This document shows positions 60,455 through 64,000 of a stretch of DNA of 64,000 nucleotides, in pieces. Position numbers and translations under genes: made by a program. How positions within the stretch are numbered: position 1 is the first letter of the stretch; each line of letters begins with the position of its first letter. This stretch comes from UBA1723 sp045642085 (GTDB lineage: Bacteria > Bacteroidota > Bacteroidia > Bacteroidales > Paludibacteraceae), in NCBI GenBank assembly GCA_045642085.1, contig JAZUIF010000043.1:1-64000 (forward strand), written 5' to 3'. Under the pieces are notes generated by a model, which saw only the letters and a list, made by a program, of their open reading frames with translations, was not told the origin of the DNA and ran no database searches.

Positions 60455-63400
60455 ATGAGAAATTTTAAACTCATAATAACATTTTTATTTTCCATAATCT
60501 CAACTTCTATCATGGGAAACAATACAGATTATAATGCTAAATGGAGCAAAGTAGACTCTCTTATGAACAAGCCTCTTCTTAAAGATGCTCAAAAGAAAGT
60601 CGACGAAATACGCACCATTGCCCAAAAGGATCATGACGACCTAAACACTCTTAAATGTGATATCTACGACTACGCAATCGACTTGGGTTGCGAATATAAT
60701 ATAACTTCAAAAAATACATTTAAGCCTAACAACTCAGTAAGAGAGGAGGCTGAAGACATCATAATCAAACATTACAAAAAAGTTTCTGCATTTCACGATG
60801 CTGTGGAGTCGCCTGTAGAGAAAGCCTGCAGTGAACTCTTTATGGCTAAAATGGTTAACTATTTCATCCAGGTGATGAAAAGACACCCTGGCACTGTGTC
60901 GGCAGTCAAAAAAGATGCTGATAAGAAATACACGGCTGAGGATTTCCGTGAATTGTCTTTTGAAGCTCTACGTGGCATTGTCCGCAACCATGTAGACAAC
61001 ATAGTGAAAAACAAAGAGTTGCTTCTTTCTACTCCATCAGAGAAATACATCTCATTGTTTGTTAACGATAACGCTAATGCTAACGTCAACAAAGAGTGTC
61101 GTCCATCTGTGTTTGATGCGATGCTACCATCTCTAATCTCTTTCTATTACGAGGATTTTGTTTTCGAAGGTTTGGCTAAATCATTCTACCTACCAATCCA
61201 TATTGTCCATAAAGAGCTATTGAGAAAAGATTTTCTTAATTCTCTTTTTGCCGACGTGATCAGCCATCACAACAATCGAAATGAATATTCGTCAGCTTTA
61301 TCTGCTGAACTGTCTCGTCTTCAATATTTGGAAATGTCTTATGATTATATTGAGGACGAAATTAAAATCACAACTCTTGACAGCCTCATCAAGCAATATG
61401 ACGGCAAAACTTCTTGTGTCGTGAATGCGGTTGTGAAGAAACAGGAGATAATGTGCAGATGCATAACAAGAACAAATAACATTAATGCTCCAGAGATCGC
61501 ACTTTATCCAAAGCAGATTATCAATGAGGCAGAAAAATATAAAAATCTGTATCCTACACATTCTGGAATCACACAACTTGACAAAAACATTGCATGGCTC
61601 AAGAAGCCAGAAGCTTCTATTTCCGCCGAATCGACAAACATCGGCAAAGGGAAAGATGTGATTATCAATATTAGTTACGCCAATATCGATACTATGTACG
61701 CAGAAATCTATCGTATTGATATGCCGGCTGTTGAAATAATGAAAAGCGAAAATAAGAAGATGTTGGCAAAGGCAAAACTTGTAGAGAAAAAACAATTTGA
61801 GCTTACTCCTTCTAACTACAACATAAAAAGCAAAACCAAAATAAATATTGGCAACAGCTATGACTACGGAAAATATTTCGTCTTTTTTAGCGATAAGAAA
61901 CAGATTTCTAAAACTAAAAACGAATATGTGACTTTCAATGTGACTGAGATGTCGCTATTGGACGTGAATTCTATCGGAGACAAAAGAAATGTTTTTGTAA
62001 TCGATGGAGAGTCTGGACATCCAATCAAGGATGCTAATGTCGACAGATATCGATATACAAACAAAGACTACATTCTTAAAGAGTCTGTCAAATCCTCAGC
62101 TGTTGGAAAAGCTGCAATAACTCTGCCTGACAAACACCAGTATAATTTGCACGCACACAAAGGCTCCGACTCTTATGGACAATGGTTAGAAGTAAACAAA
62201 GATGTCTATCCTACTCAAAAAAGTTATTATCAGACTAAGATAATGACCGATAGAAGCACATACCGTCCGGGGCAAACAGTAGAAGGAAAAGTCATTCTCA
62301 CTTACCTTGGTAAAAACGAAGATAAAGTTGCAGCCAACAAACAGATTAAACTGACATTTAGAGATGCCAACTATGAAACCATCGGTGAAAAGGATGTGAC
62401 AACAAACGAATTTGGTTCAGCTTCGTTTAAGTTTGATATCCCTACCGACCGTATGAATGGAGGATTCATTATCAATTCAATCTACAAAGAAGGAAATGAT
62501 AGAGTCCACGAAAGCCATTATATAATGGTGGAATCATACAAACTGCCAGTGGCAAAAGCTAATGTCGACATAAAAAACGGCAGTTCAATAATGCTTGGAA
62601 GTAAACTTGAACTTGAAGGTGAGGTTAAGACATTCACTGGAGAGGCTGTCGGCGGAACATCTGTGAAATATAGATTTGAGAATGATGGCCATGTATTGTT
62701 CTCCGGTGAAACAACATGTGGCAACGATGGCAAATTCTCATTTGCATCAGACTATGCAATCACAAAAGAGCTAGCAAATTCTGTCTCTATAAATATCGAG
62801 GCTATTTTGCCAAGTGGAGAGACAGTCACAGCATCGAAATTTGTACACTTAAATGGACAATCTGTGACTGGCAACATTAATGGATTGAGTTCAATAGAAA
62901 TAGAAAAACACACAACGCTTACTATTCCTGTCAACATAATCAATGCCGAGCATTACAACAGAGATGCAGAAGCTGTTATCGTCGTCGCCACAAAAGAAGA
63001 TAAAGAGAAGAATGTTCCAAGCAAAACATTGCTCTCGAAAAACATCAAAGGCAACGGCAATCTTAAAGAAGATTTCGACATTTCTACCTTCGCCCCAGCC
63101 TATTATAAGATTCTCTTGAAGACATTGTCTGGCGAAGTTATAGATAGTCAAGAAATACTTGTTTACGACAAAGACTCACAAAGTCTTCCTGTCGGCATTA
63201 ACGAAACTCTATGGATTCCAACGAACCATGTAGAATGTTCTTCTGAGAAAGACGCTGAATTCTTGATTGGTTCTCCAGAGAAAGACGCAAACGTTTTAGT
63301 TGTCGTCAGAGATGAAAAAGGAAATATCTTGAGCGACGAGTGGTTCGACATCAGCAATGAGCAGAAAACATACAAAGTGCCATTCAACAAGTATTTTGCA

Positions 63401-64000
63401 GGCAAAAGCCACAAATTTGTAGCTGCTGAATTCATAATCATAAGACATCATGTATTGACAACAAGAACAGTCTCAATCCAAAAGAAAGAGACTCAGATAA
63501 AAAATGAAATCGAGATACTTGAAATCGTTCGCAATATTGTTCCGGGAGAGAAACAGAGAGTAAAGATGAAGGTCAAGCCGACAAAAGACAGCTACGAAAT
63601 TGCCGCAGTAATGGTAGACAAGAGCCTTCCTGAACTACCTCCACACTGGAATACACTTAGTCGATTCCGCACATATTTCAACCATATAGGGTCGAGAATC
63701 CCTTATTCATACCAACGTCATTGCGCGATATATAATTATATACAGAACGGATCGTTCAGTGATTTGCCTAGAATCAAATTTTTGTGGGATAATATAAATA
63801 TTCCTTTAGGCTTGGATTGGATGATGGTAGAGAAAAGTGGCGTTACTCTTGCAGCTCCAAGAATGATGGCAAAAAACATGGCATTAAAAAGCATGGATGT
63901 AGAAGAGGCAGCTGAAGCAGAGTCTCGAGAATATGCAGTCAATTCGGACAATGCAATGCTTATGGATAATACTGGCGTAGTAGAGTTGCAAGAGGATCCT
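60455..64000 (+). CDS. Alpha-2-macroglobulin-like protein, 3' end beyond the window
   Basis: An open frame of 1182 codons from the ATG at 60455 to the window edge with no stop; the C-terminus is missing. It starts with a signal peptide (MRNFKLIITFLFSIISTSIM) and no lipobox. The first 390 residues are helical and unrecognised. The MG2-type signature MTDRSTYRPGQTVEGKVILT follows near residue 600, then further macroglobulin-type beta domains (EFGSASFKFDIPTDRMNGGF), and the frame ends at VELQEDP, just before where the bait/thioester region of this family usually continues. Bacteroidota carry very large members that may trap attacking proteases in the periplasm. Whether a CLEQ thioester exists cannot be seen. 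No penicillin-binding protein 1C partner is in the window. Confidence 0.8.
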   Translation, partial: MRNFKLIITFLFSIISTSIMGNNTDYNAKWSKVDSLMNKPLLKDAQKKVDEIRTIAQKDHDDLNTLKCDIYDYAIDLGCEYNITSKNTFKPNNSVREEAEDIIIKHYKKVSAFHDAVESPVEKACSELFMAKMVNYFIQVMKRHPGTVSAVKKDADKKYTAEDFRELSFEALRGIVRNHVDNIVKNKELLLSTPSEKYISLFVNDNANANVNKECRPSVFDAMLPSLISFYYEDFVFEGLAKSFYLPIHIVHKELLRKDFLNSLFADVISHHNNRNEYSSALSAELSRLQYLEMSYDYIEDEIKITTLDSLIKQYDGKTSCVVNAVVKKQEIMCRCITRTNNINAPEIALYPKQIINEAEKYKNLYPTHSGITQLDKNIAWLKKPEASISAESTNIGKGKDVIINISYANIDTMYAEIYRIDMPAVEIMKSENKKMLAKAKLVEKKQFELTPSNYNIKSKTKINIGNSYDYGKYFVFFSDKKQISKTKNEYVTFNVTEMSLLDVNSIGDKRNVFVIDGESGHPIKDANVDRYRYTNKDYILKESVKSSAVGKAAITLPDKHQYNLHAHKGSDSYGQWLEVNKDVYPTQKSYYQTKIMTDRSTYRPGQTVEGKVILTYLGKNEDKVAANKQIKLTFRDANYETIGEKDVTTNEFGSASFKFDIPTDRMNGGFIINSIYKEGNDRVHESHYIMVESYKLPVAKANVDIKNGSSIMLGSKLELEGEVKTFTGEAVGGTSVKYRFENDGHVLFSGETTCGNDGKFSFASDYAITKELANSVSINIEAILPSGETVTASKFVHLNGQSVTGNINGLSSIEIEKHTTLTIPVNIINAEHYNRDAEAVIVVATKEDKEKNVPSKTLLSKNIKGNGNLKEDFDISTFAPAYYKILLKTLSGEVIDSQEILVYDKDSQSLPVGINETLWIPTNHVECSSEKDAEFLIGSPEKDANVLVVVRDEKGNILSDEWFDISNEQKTYKVPFNKYFAGKSHKFVAAEFIIIRHHVLTTRTVSIQKKETQIKNEIEILEIVRNIVPGEKQRVKMKVKPTKDSYEIAAVMVDKSLPELPPHWNTLSRFRTYFNHIGSRIPYSYQRHCAIYNYIQNGSFSDLPRIKFLWDNINIPLGLDWMMVEKSGVTLAAPRMMAKNMALKSMDVEEAAEAESREYAVNSDNAMLMDNTGVVELQEDP

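Overview
The window is typical Bacteroidota, most likely a fibre-degrading gut or rumen Bacteroidales. The evidence is the AT-rich intergenic DNA, many start-proximal promoters with the Bacteroidota -7 element TAnnTTTG, type IX secretion (T9SS) C-terminal sorting domains (CTDs) on several surface proteins, BspA-type leucine-rich repeats, a HmuY/TonB-receptor pair, DUF4954 and a Bacteroidota-type LptD. No rRNA, tRNA, CRISPR array, transposase or phage gene was recognised. The species cannot be named from the sequence alone.

Layout. 1-800: an array of four tandem very small membrane-peptide genes, three of them nearly identical, behind one promoter and before one terminator. 1056-8096: a DksA/TraR-like regulator, an unknown exported protein, the N-degron protease set clpS-clpA-aat, and a GH9 cellulase. 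8276-17590: exported or surface proteins of mostly unknown role (two LRR-like proteins, a large lipoprotein, a DnaJ-TerB membrane protein, a SUMF1-domain protein, a WG-repeat protein). 17821-24077: a haem-type TonB receptor with a HmuY lipoprotein, DUF4954, and a sugar aminotransferase. 24366-29029: a small membrane protein, an AAA-ATPase/PD-(D/E)XK protein, and groES-groEL.

29188-41630 is a plant cell-wall island: a GH5, a protein with three GH11 xylanase domains and two CBM6 domains, a GH11-CBM6 protein, a CE4-GH11-CBM6-GH8 protein, and a divergent GH5. There are five GH11 domains in about 9 kb, all predicted secreted, four of the six cellulase/xylanase proteins in the window carry a T9SS CTD, and no SusC/SusD pair is present. 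Together they could deacetylate xylan, cut its backbone, and trim xylo-oligosaccharides from the reducing end.

41793-57866 holds mostly minus-strand housekeeping genes (second DnaJ-TerB protein, ribD, LOG-family hydrolase, glyA, DUF1294, lptD, prfC, ftsB/divIC-like) together with two similar two-gene units. In each unit a very short secreted protein that is little more than a signal peptide, a beta motif and a T9SS CTD lies directly upstream of a larger surface protein without a CTD (a BspA-like LRR protein; a Cthe_2159-like carbohydrate-binding beta-helix protein). 58011-64000 holds a DUF4476 protein, a Ser/Gly/Tyr-rich DUF6515 protein and an alpha-2-macroglobulin-like protein cut by the window end.

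The most interesting unexplained items are the tandem small-peptide array at the left end, the recurring mini-CTD-protein/CTD-less-surface-protein pairs, the five-domain GH11 island with recently copied modules, a ClpA whose first ATPase ring appears hydrolysis-dead, and several families of intergenic palindromic or tandem repeats.
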